Source: Mucilaginibacter sp.
GTDB lineage: Bacteria > Bacteroidota > Bacteroidia > Sphingobacteriales > Sphingobacteriaceae
Reading direction: 5' to 3'
NCBI GenBank assembly: GCA_025934475.1
Contig: JAICXZ010000277.1
Coordinates: 1 to 5,421 of the forward strand
Length of the DNA: 5,421 nucleotides
Shown: piece by piece, positions 1-5,331 of the stretch
Layout of the letters: each line of letters begins with the position of its first letter
How positions within the stretch are numbered: position 1 is the stretch's first letter
Translations under genes and position numbers: made by a program
Notes under the pieces: model-generated
Told to the model about the DNA's origin: nothing
The model's database searches: none
The model's input: the letters and a program-made list of their open reading frames with translations, nothing else

Positions 1-351
1 AGTGAAATCGAAATCTTTATCGTTCACATTAAGTAAAGGAGAGTAGTAACTAGTGTTAAAAACAGGCCGGGTAGATTGTACTTGTAGTTCACCGCTGAAA
101 TTGCTATTGCCATCCCAGCTAGTGAGATTAAGCACAAAAGTGCAATCAAAGCGTTCCTGGGGAAGGATCTGATCCTGGCACCATTTCCGGCCATTCAGGA
201 AATCCTTCATCGATGTTTCCAGCGACTGGAAAATGTGCCTGTTGCTGGTCTGTATCTTTCCCGAAATAACTTTTACCTGCGCATTCAGATCCTGCGCCGA
301 AGCCGAGTAGCACAGGCAAATTAATAATATGAAAATGCTAATTCTACGCAT
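1..351 (-). CDS. porD: DUF4835 / PorD-type exported protein, N-terminal 117 codons (runs off left edge)
   Basis: Translating the minus strand from the ATG at 351 gives an open frame to the window edge with no stop. It starts MRRISIFILLICLCYSASAQ, a signal peptide with likely cleavage near A19/Q20, as is common in Bacteroidota. The mature part has the hallmarks I associate with the DUF4835 family: QDLNAQV (20-26), FLNGRKW (51-57), ILPQERFDC (62-70), a SWDG segment (78-81) and QVQSTRPVFNTSY (90-102). Current annotations often name this family type IX secretion protein PorD, so a periplasmic or outer-membrane role in that system is likely; that assignment is from memory and the symbol is tentative. 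Full-length members are around 300 residues, so well over half is missing here. The start lies inside the coaBC stop region (ATGCGTAG, 8-base overlap), implying cotranscription and translational coupling with coaBC. Confidence 0.85.
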   Translation of the reverse strand, partial: MRRISIFILLICLCYSASAQDLNAQVKVISGKIQTSNRHIFQSLETSMKDFLNGRKWCQDQILPQERFDCTFVLNLTSWDGNSNFSGELQVQSTRPVFNTSYYSPLLNVNDKDFDFT

Positions 352-1546
352 TGATCAATTCGGCAACTTTACGACATATATCTGCGGCAACCTCGTCTTT
401 ATTCTTCAATTTAAACGTAGTTTTCTGCAGTTTATGATCTATGATGGTTATCTTGTTGGTGTCGGTCCTGAAACCGGCGCCCTTATCATTCAACGAATTT
501 AATACAATAAAATCAAGGTTTTTCTTCTGGAGCTTCTCGATGGCATTTTTTTCCTCATCGTTCGTCTCTAAAGCAAACCCTACAAGAATCTGGCCACTCA
601 CCTTATGTTGCCCCAAAGTTTTTAATATATCGGTGGTTTTTTTGAGCTCGATATTCAGGCCCTTATCCTGTTTCTTTATCTTTTGCACCGAAACGGTGAC
701 CGGGGTATAATCGGCCACAGCTGCGCTCATCACGCATGCTTTCGACTCGTGATAATAGCGCAAACAAGCATCCAGCATTTCGGCAGCCGAGGTTATATCA
801 ACACGATTGATGTTTTTATACTTTGATACCTGTGAAGTGGGTCCTGCAACTAAAGTAACATCTGCCCCCATAGACGCAAAGTTATCCGCGATAGCAAATC
901 CCATTTTGCCGGATGAATGATTGCCGATAAAGCGCACAGGATCTATAGCCTCATAAGTTGGTCCGGCTGTCACCAATATTTTCTGACCAGCTAATGGCAG
1001 TTTGCTTTTAATGTCCGATTCCAGGAAAGCAGTAATTTCTTCCGGTTCAGCCATGCGGCCCTCGCCATGCAAGCCGCTGGCGAGTTCACCCGTGCCAGGT
1101 TTGATCAATATATTCCCGTAAGATTGTAATTGCTGAATATTATGCTGCGTTGCTTCATGCTTCCACATATCCAGGTCCATGGCAGGGGCAAAATAAACAG
1201 GGCATTTGGCCGAAAGGTATACCGCGGTAAGCAAGTTATCGCTTTGGCCAGTTGCCATTTTACTCATAGTATTGGCGCTTACCGGCGCTATCACAAAAAG
1301 ATCGCCCCAAAGCCCAAGTTCCACATGGTTGTTCCATTCACCGGTTTCTGGCGTAAAGTATTCGACCAGAACAGGCCTTTTAGAAAGCGTTGAAAGAGTT
1401 AGCGGTGTGATGAAATTAGTAGCATCAGGTGTCATCACCACCTGTACATCGGCTCCGGCCTTGACCAAAAGTCTGATTAATGTTGCCGACTTGTAGGCTG
1501 CTATACTGCCGCAAATGCCAAGAATGATTTTTTTGCCTTCAAGCAT
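344..1546 (-). CDS. coaBC: bifunctional phosphopantothenoylcysteine decarboxylase / phosphopantothenate-cysteine ligase
   Basis: This 400-residue cytoplasmic enzyme performs two consecutive steps of coenzyme A synthesis: CTP-dependent joining of cysteine to 4'-phosphopantothenate (CoaB), then FMN-dependent decarboxylation to 4'-phosphopantetheine (CoaC). The N-terminal CoaC flavoprotein domain (about 1-175) shows GICGSIAAYK (10-19), the active-site His74 in NNHVELG, PVSANT (88-93) and the substrate clamp PAMDLDMW (121-128). The C-terminal CoaB domain (about 185-400) shows VTAGPTYEAIDPVRFIGNHSSGKMG (192-216, including Asn209), AVADY (276-280), KIKK starting at Lys289, and GFALETND (323-330). 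Length is normal for the family. One oddity is that the motif carrying the CoaC catalytic Cys in E. coli (Cys158) reads ELASGLHGEGRM here, with Ser157 at that place. The ATG at 1546 is the natural start, since MLEGKKIILGICGSIAAYK begins as the family does. No Shine-Dalgarno is visible. An intrinsic terminator ends 8 bases upstream, and the stop overlaps the next gene. Confidence 0.97.
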   Translation of the reverse strand: MLEGKKIILGICGSIAAYKSATLIRLLVKAGADVQVVMTPDATNFITPLTLSTLSKRPVLVEYFTPETGEWNNHVELGLWGDLFVIAPVSANTMSKMATGQSDNLLTAVYLSAKCPVYFAPAMDLDMWKHEATQHNIQQLQSYGNILIKPGTGELASGLHGEGRMAEPEEITAFLESDIKSKLPLAGQKILVTAGPTYEAIDPVRFIGNHSSGKMGFAIADNFASMGADVTLVAGPTSQVSKYKNINRVDITSAAEMLDACLRYYHESKACVMSAAVADYTPVTVSVQKIKKQDKGLNIELKKTTDILKTLGQHKVSGQILVGFALETNDEEKNAIEKLQKKNLDFIVLNSLNDKGAGFRTDTNKITIIDHKLQKTTFKLKNKDEVAADICRKVAELINA

Positions 1547-1553
1547 ATAAGCT

Positions 1554-1561
1554 CAAAAATA
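1554..1561 (-). promoter_or_regulatory. possible coaBC -7 element inside the rpoZ terminator U-tract
   Basis: On the minus strand this octamer reads TATTTTTG, a formal match to the Bacteroidota -7 consensus TAnnTTTG, 7 bases before the coaBC ATG. No TTTG or TTG is found about 19 bases further upstream, where the terminator stem lies. It may be a chance match in a T-rich tract. If it is real, coaBC would be transcribed almost without a leader. Confidence 0.2.
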
Positions 1562-1587
1562 AAAAAACTCCCCCTATTGGGAGAGTT
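1555..1587 (-). terminator. intrinsic terminator after rpoZ (bamD-rpoZ transcript)
   Basis: On the minus strand, AACTCTCCC (1587-1579) pairs with GGGGGAGTT (1574-1566) in a 9-bp stem with one G-U pair and an AATA loop. It is followed directly by TTTTTATTTTT (1565-1555). It starts 34 bases after the rpoZ stop and ends 8 bases before the coaBC start, so it either ends the bamD-rpoZ message or acts as a partial barrier controlling readthrough into coaBC. Confidence 0.9.
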
Positions 1588-1621
1588 CTATTTAAGTTTT
1601 ACGCAGTCAGTAAGGACAGAA

Positions 1622-1948
1622 TTACTCCTTAGTTGGATTGCGGTAGTAGATCTTGTCTTCCAAAAACTCTTGAACAGCTACCAATGATGGTTTTGGCAGT
1701 TTTTCGTAATGTTTCGAAATTTCAATTTGCTCGCGGTTTTCGAATACCTCTTCCAGGTTATCGTTTGATGAAGCGAACTCAGAAAGTTTTTGGTGCAACT
1801 CTTCCTTCACATTGTTCGAAATCTGGTTTGCACGTTTCGCCATGATAACGATCGACTCATAGATGTTGTTGGTTTTCACATCCAGATCACGCAAGTCGCG
1901 TGTCTGAGTAGTGGTTGCTACGGTGCCTTTATTTGCAGTATTGGTCAT
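1622..1948 (-). CDS. rpoZ: DNA-directed RNA polymerase omega subunit (RpoZ/Rpb6 family)
   Basis: This 108-residue cytoplasmic protein is the small RNA polymerase subunit that helps beta' fold and assemble. The diagnostic segment is TNNIYESIVIMAKRANQIS (26-44). It corresponds to the conserved omega/Rpb6 helix, which in E. coli contains the VLVAARRARQM-like stretch. It is followed by a charged helical tail and KPSLVAVQEFLEDKIYY (86-102), typical of Bacteroidota omega proteins, which are longer and more divergent than the proteobacterial ones. The ATG at 1948 lies 7 bases after the bamD stop, preceded by AT-rich sequence with no Shine-Dalgarno, so the gene is almost certainly cotranscribed with bamD. 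A strong intrinsic terminator follows. The assignment rests on the motif plus the conserved neighbourhood (bamD upstream, coaBC downstream); divergence makes it slightly less certain than coaBC. Confidence 0.92.
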   Translation of the reverse strand: MTNTANKGTVATTTQTRDLRDLDVKTNNIYESIVIMAKRANQISNNVKEELHQKLSEFASSNDNLEEVFENREQIEISKHYEKLPKPSLVAVQEFLEDKIYYRNPTKE

Positions 1949-1955
1949 ATCAATT

Positions 1956-2888
1956 TTATTGAACTGGTGCTTTTTGATTGGTATTTATTTTTTCTGTGGG
2001 CGTATTGCCGCTCAGAGAATCTCTTTTTTCGAAACGACGAGCATATTTGGCATCGCTGGCCCATTGTGCCAAAGTGCGTTTTGCCTTGGCCATACCTTGC
2101 TCGCTATCCTTTTTTAACGAAACAGCGTCAGCCAGGTATTTGCTGGTAGGATATTTTTCGGCAAACTGCTGCTCAAAGTTAACGGCCTGGCTAAAACGGT
2201 CCTGCTGTTTAAACTCACTGCTGTGCTGAGCATATTGGTATTGCGCTTTGATAGTCAAATATTCCATCTCCTCAGCATATTTGGTGTCAGGATAGTCGCG
2301 CAGTACGTTGCCAAAATCGATTACAGCTGCCTGGTAGTCACCGATGGTCAGATACAATTTGGCATTTTCGTATGCTTTGCGCTCCAGCTTGTCGCGCAGG
2401 TTTTGAATCAGCTTTGATGCTTCAGCAACACGATCGCTCTTGGGATACAGGTTGATGAACAACTGCAGCTTGTCGATAGCCTTGGTGGTATTCTCCTGGT
2501 CGAGCGAATAGATCGGCGAATCAAGATAATAGCAGTATGCGCTCATAAAGTTACACTCCTCAGCACGCTGGCTGGATGGGTAGGTATCCGAAAATTGTTT
2601 GAAATGATAGCTGGCAGAAGTATAATCTTTCAGCCTGTAGTTACAGTAAGCATAGTAATAATAAAGATCCTCTGCCTGTGCTTGTCCGCGGTAACGCTGT
2701 ACCAGGGTTTCGAACAACTCGAGCGCCTTATTATAGTCCTTCTTATTATAGTAAGCGATAGCAGCCTGGTATTTTTTGGCATTATCGTTACTTGCTTTTA
2801 ATTTCTCAAACTTGCTTTTGCAGCCTGCAACAGCAATCATCAGCACAATTAAAAGCCCGGATAATATAGGACGTTGTTTTTTAAACAT
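1956..2888 (-). CDS. bamD: outer membrane protein assembly factor BamD (TPR lipoprotein)
   Basis: This 310-residue lipoprotein is the BamD component of the BAM machinery, which works with BamA to insert beta-barrel proteins into the outer membrane from the periplasmic side. The N-terminus is a lipoprotein signal: basic residues, a hydrophobic stretch (8-21) and the lipobox VAGC with Cys23 as the lipidated residue. The body is built of tetratricopeptide-like repeats, visible at about 37-67 (YYNKKDYNKALELFETLVQR), 74-104, 112-149, 174-201 (IGDYQAAVIDFGNVLRDYP) and 207-248, many ending in the characteristic YP. The C-terminal tail (about 285-310) is polar and low in complexity. The ATG at 2888 is the only start that retains the full signal peptide. 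It is first in the operon with rpoZ, 7 bases upstream of it, and has its own strong promoter just before the start. Length and architecture are normal for Bacteroidota BamD. Confidence 0.93.
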   Translation of the reverse strand: MFKKQRPILSGLLIVLMIAVAGCKSKFEKLKASNDNAKKYQAAIAYYNKKDYNKALELFETLVQRYRGQAQAEDLYYYYAYCNYRLKDYTSASYHFKQFSDTYPSSQRAEECNFMSAYCYYLDSPIYSLDQENTTKAIDKLQLFINLYPKSDRVAEASKLIQNLRDKLERKAYENAKLYLTIGDYQAAVIDFGNVLRDYPDTKYAEEMEYLTIKAQYQYAQHSSEFKQQDRFSQAVNFEQQFAEKYPTSKYLADAVSLKKDSEQGMAKAKRTLAQWASDAKYARRFEKRDSLSGNTPTEKINTNQKAPVQ

Positions 2889-2892
2889 TTTG

Positions 2893-2922
2893 CAAAGATA
2901 CGGTAAATTATAAATCAGTCAA
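2893..2922 (-). promoter_or_regulatory. bamD-rpoZ promoter (Bacteroidota housekeeping type)
   Basis: On the minus strand a -33 element ATTGAC (TTG at 2922-2920) is followed after exactly 19 bases by TATCTTTG (2900-2893), a perfect TAnnTTTG -7 element. The spacing equals that of the promoter at 5301-5331. Only 4 bases separate the -7 element from the bamD ATG, so transcription should begin at or within a few bases of the start codon. Confidence 0.8.
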
Positions 2923-2961
2923 TTATTTATTTGACAGCGAAGATATAACGGCGGCGTTGCG

Positions 2962-2987
2962 GTTAAAAGTATTTAACATCTTTTAAC
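2962..2987. repeat. AT-rich inverted repeat between bamD and the exported-protein gene
   Basis: GTTAAAAG (2962-2969) and CTTTTAAC (2980-2987) are perfect inverted copies separated by 10 bases (TATTTAACAT), which contain a third TTTAAC word. The repeat lies about 40 bases upstream of the bamD -33 element and about 60 bases beyond the stop of the gene at 3047-3697. No T-run follows on either strand, so a terminator is unlikely; an operator or a weak transcript-end hairpin is possible. Its right half belongs to a 15-base word repeated at 3900-3914. Confidence 0.6.
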
Positions 2988-3046
2988 GGTTCGGTGCTTA
3001 TTTCGCCAGTTCCTCAGCGGCACCTTACAACTGTAGGCTTTGTTGT

Positions 3047-3697
3047 TTATTTTGTCCAATTTTTGTCGGCTTCAAACGCCTTCAAAATTCTGAAGGTAGC
3101 GTCGGCCCAATGGTTCCTGAATCCCATGCCACCAGTTTTGCCGGTTAGGTAAGTTGTATAGAGCAACGTTTTTGAATTCATGTCAACAAAGGTAACCCAG
3201 GCGCCTTCTGTGTTTGTATCTTTATCCATGCCCTCAATAAAAAAGAGCATCCCGATGCCGGTCTTGCCCTGGTAATCATAATTTTTTACCAGGTTGGCAA
3301 TGTTTTGCTCGGTAAGTGTTTTAAAATCGGCATGGTTTTTAGAAACGAGGTCTCTGTTAATAGCATCGTTTGCTTTTCCGGTAACGCTGATAGCATTATC
3401 TACATAGGTGCGGTGTGTTGCCCTTGCCACATTGAACTTCTGGGGCTCGGTCAGGAATATATAATTCCAGGCTGATATATATGATTTTATTGCGCCTGTG
3501 GATGTCGCATCGGTCTTACTGCCTTCTTCCGATGCCGGGGCTATAATATATTTAGCTTGTGTATAATCAAGTCCGAGCCATGTAATTGGCGTTTTCCCGT
3601 CAAAAACATCTGCTTTTGATTGCGCTAAAATAGACTGCGCGCTTAATACCATGCACAGCAAAACCGAGAACCGTCCAAGTTTGGTAATCATTTTCAT
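3047..3697 (-). CDS. exported protein of unknown function (216 aa)
   Basis: I do not recognise a named family. The N-terminus MKMITKLGRFSVLLCMVLSA plus QSILAQ is a clear signal peptide with likely cleavage near A25/Q26, and there is no lipobox, so the product is periplasmic or secreted. The mature protein of about 190 residues has no further membrane helix and no cysteine. It contains ITWLGLDYTQAKYI (38-51) right after the signal peptide, a Trp/Tyr-rich stretch YISAWNYIFL (73-82), a predicted strand run GMLFFIEGMDKD (149-160) and AWVTFVDMNSKTLLY (166-180), and a glycine-rich end motif TGKTGGMGFRNHWADATFRIL (185-205). The ITWLG opening and GFRNHWA ending resemble, from memory, other uncharacterised Bacteroidota secreted proteins. 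The ATG at 3697 gives a good signal peptide; a second in-frame ATG at 3691 would also work. It is a single gene, convergent with nothing and divergent from the sigma factor unit. No clear terminator or promoter is seen. Confidence 0.85.
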   Translation of the reverse strand: MKMITKLGRFSVLLCMVLSAQSILAQSKADVFDGKTPITWLGLDYTQAKYIIAPASEEGSKTDATSTGAIKSYISAWNYIFLTEPQKFNVARATHRTYVDNAISVTGKANDAINRDLVSKNHADFKTLTEQNIANLVKNYDYQGKTGIGMLFFIEGMDKDTNTEGAWVTFVDMNSKTLLYTTYLTGKTGGMGFRNHWADATFRILKAFEADKNWTK

Positions 3698-3899
3698 ATA
3701 AGTTGTTGTTTTAATAAATTTAATAATTGCAATATTTATACTGGCAGCGAATTTAATTCATCCAAATTAAAATCATATTAAAAAAGATGTCACGCACTTT
3801 GGGAATTGCACTTTCACGGCGGATTGCACGGAAGTCATATATAATATACAGCCTTTTCGCTCTTGCCTTTAGAAACGATAAAAAGCATTCCTTATATTA

Positions 3900-3914
3900 A
3901 TTTAACATCTTTTA
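3900..3914 (+). repeat. second copy of a 15-base intergenic word
   Basis: ATTTAACATCTTTTA occurs here and at 2971-2985 in the same orientation. Similarity continues for about ten more bases with one gap in each copy (ACGGTTCGG versus CGCTTCTGG). The two copies lie in the intergenic regions on either side of the exported-protein gene. Function is unknown. Confidence 0.6.
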
Positions 3915-3921
3915 CGCTTCT

Positions 3922-3935
3922 GGTTCATAGATCAT
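3922..3935 (-). repeat. two ATGA-type heptads in inverse orientation
   Basis: Read on the minus strand this is ATGATCT followed by ATGAACC, the same heptads found on the plus strand at 3985-3998 but in the opposite order. Part of it could pair with the plus-strand copies to form a long, interrupted hairpin spanning 3922-4012. Confidence 0.5.
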
Positions 3936-3984
3936 ATTTTGACGTAGATTGTTGGTTGGTCTTTTCGGTACGGTAGTGCGAGTC

Positions 3985-4012
3985 ATGAACCATGATCTGC
4001 CAACTATGAACT
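3985..4012 (+). repeat. degenerate 7-base tandem repeat upstream of the sigma gene
   Basis: Four consecutive in-phase heptads are visible: ATGAACC, ATGATCT, GCCAACT, ATGAACT. A related in-phase set occurs downstream of the membrane protein gene at 5214-5234. The repeat ends 54 bases before the sigma factor start codon and contains no plausible coding start. Confidence 0.6.
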
Positions 4013-4066
4013 ATTTCTGTAACATATTCTGTGAATTGATACCTATTAGCTGATAGCAATTAAGGC

Positions 4067-4573
4067 GTGAAGAATAAGCAAGATCATTTTCTGCAACTGA
4101 TGGAAGACAATAAAGGCATTTTGTATAAGATCGCCAAAATCTACCAGGATGACGCTGACGATCGTAACGATCTGTTGCAGGAGATGACGCTTCAATTATG
4201 GCTGGCTTTCGATTCATTTAGGGGCGAAAGTAAATTCAGTTCGTGGATGTATAGGGTGGCGCTCAATACGGCAATCGTCTTTTTCAAAAAAGAAAAACGC
4301 CGGCCCGATGATCAGCCGCTGGCTTATGATATAGAACGACCTGATGAGTTGTCGAATTCTGCAGAAAAGGAAGAGCAACTCTCGATATTTTATAAAGCGG
4401 TAGCGAGATTGGGCAAGGTAGAAAAGGCCTTGATCTATTTATATATGGAGAATCAGCCATATGATGAGATTGCAGCGCACCTGGGTATAACGAAAGTTAA
4501 TATGCGGGTGAGGCTCAATCGTGTAAAGAACAAATTGAAGGATATTATAAAAGAGATGAATTATGAATATTGA
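4067..4573 (+). CDS. ECF-type RNA polymerase sigma factor (sigma-70 family)
   Basis: This 168-residue protein has the two-domain plan of extracytoplasmic-function sigma factors, which redirect RNA polymerase to a small regulon. Region 2 spans about 8-75: the core-binding helix has DDRNDLLQEMTLQLW (31-45), and the region 2.3/2.4 promoter-melting and -10 recognition segment is FRGESKFSSWMYRVALNTAI (51-70), followed by basic KKEKRR (74-79). A charged linker (80-105) leads to region 4 (about 106-160), with a helix-turn-helix at YDEIAAHLGITKVNMRVRLNRVKNKLK (132-158) for -35 contact. A TAA stop sits just upstream in frame, so the first possible start is the GTG at 4067. The only alternative is the ATG at 4100 (Met12), which would trim the first helix of region 2, so GTG is preferred. 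The 3' end overlaps the next gene by 11 bases. No additional C-terminal domain is present. The target regulon cannot be read from the sequence. Confidence 0.93.
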   Translation: MKNKQDHFLQLMEDNKGILYKIAKIYQDDADDRNDLLQEMTLQLWLAFDSFRGESKFSSWMYRVALNTAIVFFKKEKRRPDDQPLAYDIERPDELSNSAEKEEQLSIFYKAVARLGKVEKALIYLYMENQPYDEIAAHLGITKVNMRVRLNRVKNKLKDIIKEMNYEY

Positions 4574-5192
4574 TGATTTGAAAGACGCCTGGAGCCAGGA
4601 CGAGCCCCGGGATATGAAGCTGTCGGTAAGTAAGGAAATGTTGGGTAAAACAACCTCCGCGGTTTCGAGTATCAGGAAAAAGATGCGGGCCGAATTTATA
4701 GCCCTGATGGTTTGTTACGCTATTATAGTTTGGTTTTTATTTAGCGGATACCAGTCATCTGTCTTTACTGATATGATCAGGATATTACTTTTCAGTATAT
4801 TGTTGCTAAATGGGTTTTACTATTTCCGGTTTTATGTTTTTTATAAAACAATGGGCCGATACGATCTTAATATGAAAAGCAGCCTGCGTAAGATCGTATA
4901 TGAACTGGAACTTAATACCGAGATATATAAAACATACAGTTTCTCGGCCACGCCCCTTTCTGTACTTACCGCAGGCGCGGCCATTGCCGGCAAACTGCAC
5001 TTCATTCATTTGCAAAATATTCTTTCACACAGCGGTAACATTCCGGTAAATATTATGCTATGGATATGTTCTACGATAGTGATATCCTACATTATTACCT
5101 ATTTCTGTATCAGTTTGGCCGTGCGTGTGACCTATGGCAAATATATTAATGAGCTGAAACAGGTAATGAACGATTTGGACGACAACGATTAG
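4563..5192 (+). CDS. four-helix membrane protein, probable anti-sigma factor for the upstream ECF sigma
   Basis: This 209-residue inner-membrane protein starts MNIDDLKDAWSQDEP, the short LK-x-x-W opening often seen in Bacteroidota membrane proteins encoded directly after ECF sigma factors. A cytoplasmic N-terminal segment of about 42 residues, a size that could clamp a sigma factor, is followed by hydrophobic segments at about 43-60, 72-93, 128-146 and 163-186. A basic/acidic loop (95-125) lies between helices 2 and 3, and a short charged tail ends in DDND. No HxxxCxxC zinc-binding anti-sigma motif, FecR domain or other named domain is visible. The ATG at 4563 lies inside the end of the sigma gene (11-base overlap), so translation is probably coupled and stoichiometry fixed. 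The anti-sigma role is inferred from position, topology and the N-terminal style, not from a recognised domain. Confidence 0.85.
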   Translation: MNIDDLKDAWSQDEPRDMKLSVSKEMLGKTTSAVSSIRKKMRAEFIALMVCYAIIVWFLFSGYQSSVFTDMIRILLFSILLLNGFYYFRFYVFYKTMGRYDLNMKSSLRKIVYELELNTEIYKTYSFSATPLSVLTAGAAIAGKLHFIHLQNILSHSGNIPVNIMLWICSTIVISYIITYFCISLAVRVTYGKYINELKQVMNDLDDND

Positions 5193-5213
5193 TTCGTGGT
5201 CGGCGTACTTGCG

Positions 5214-5234
5214 ATGAACCATTAACTATGAACT
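5214..5234 (+). repeat. degenerate 7-base tandem repeat downstream of the sigma/anti-sigma pair
   Basis: Three in-phase heptads, ATGAACC, ATTAACT and ATGAACT, begin 22 bases after the membrane protein stop. They match the first, third and fourth heptads at 3985-4012. The sequence just before each set also shares short pieces (TCGG, TAC, TGCG in that order), suggesting two diverged copies of one intergenic repeat. Confidence 0.6.
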
Positions 5235-5280
5235 GTCTGAAATTTTTCACCCTGATTTGTAGCGTGTTGTAAATACACTC

Positions 5281-5331
5281 GATATTTTTTTGAAGAAACA
5301 TTTGACGGGGCGAAAAATCTATCTACCTTTG
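5281..5331 (+). promoter_or_regulatory. strong Bacteroidota promoter with AT-rich upstream tract (likely rRNA operon P1)
   Basis: TTTGAC (TTTG at 5301-5304) is followed after exactly 19 bases by TACCTTTG (5324-5331), a perfect -33/-7 pair. The 20 bases before it (GATATTTTTTTGAAGAAACA) are A/T-rich, like an UP element. No protein start follows within the remaining 90 bases. Instead there is a G+C-rich hairpin and a long A-rich leader, the arrangement typical upstream of 16S rRNA genes in this phylum. The rRNA itself would lie beyond the right edge, so that target is an inference. Confidence 0.85.

Larger units (their letters stand above)
3698..4066. other. intergenic region between divergent genes (369 bp)
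   Basis: No credible coding sequence is present. The part next to the exported-protein gene (3698-3790) is very AT-rich and holds only an imperfect minus-strand -7 candidate, TTAATTTG (3770-3763), with no good -33 partner. A less AT-rich patch at 3791-3835 contains ATTGCAC twice, 18 bases apart (3805 and 3823). The middle holds the 15-base word shared with 2971-2985 (3900-3914) and heptad repeats (3922-3935 and 3985-4012). Just before the sigma gene, TTCTGT occurs twice, 12 bases apart (4015 and 4027). No perfect TAnnTTTG element is seen on the plus strand, which would fit transcription of the sigma gene by a non-housekeeping sigma factor. Confidence 0.7.

Noticed and set aside
1130..1496. 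Plus-strand open frames of 87 and 96 codons opposite coaBC
   Set aside because: They lie entirely within a well-supported coding gene, have no recognisable domain and no start context; they are antisense shadows, as are similar frames opposite rpoZ, bamD and the sigma pair.
3022..3036. Hairpin CCTTACAACTGTAGG as a terminator for the exported-protein gene
   Set aside because: Pairing leaves a very small loop and a bulge, and no T-run follows on the minus strand.
3763..3790. Promoter for the exported-protein gene (TTAATTTG on the minus strand)
   Set aside because: The -7 candidate has one mismatch and the -33 position lacks TTTG or TTG; in such AT-rich DNA this is not distinguishable from chance.
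3985..4012. CRISPR array from short regular repeats
   Set aside because: The repeats are 7 bases long, contiguous and degenerate, with no spacers and no cas genes.
4061..4065. TAAGG before the GTG start as a Shine-Dalgarno
   Set aside because: It is only one base from the start codon, far too close, and Shine-Dalgarno use is rare in this phylum.
4011..4217. Minus-strand 68-codon frame overlapping the start of the sigma gene
   Set aside because: Most of it is antisense to the conserved region 2 of the sigma factor and its protein shows no signal peptide or motif.
5264..5291. Possible terminator GTGT-N7-ACAC followed by T7 after the membrane protein gene
   Set aside because: The stem is only 4 bp with six bases before the T-run; the T-run is better explained as the AT-rich tract upstream of the strong promoter.
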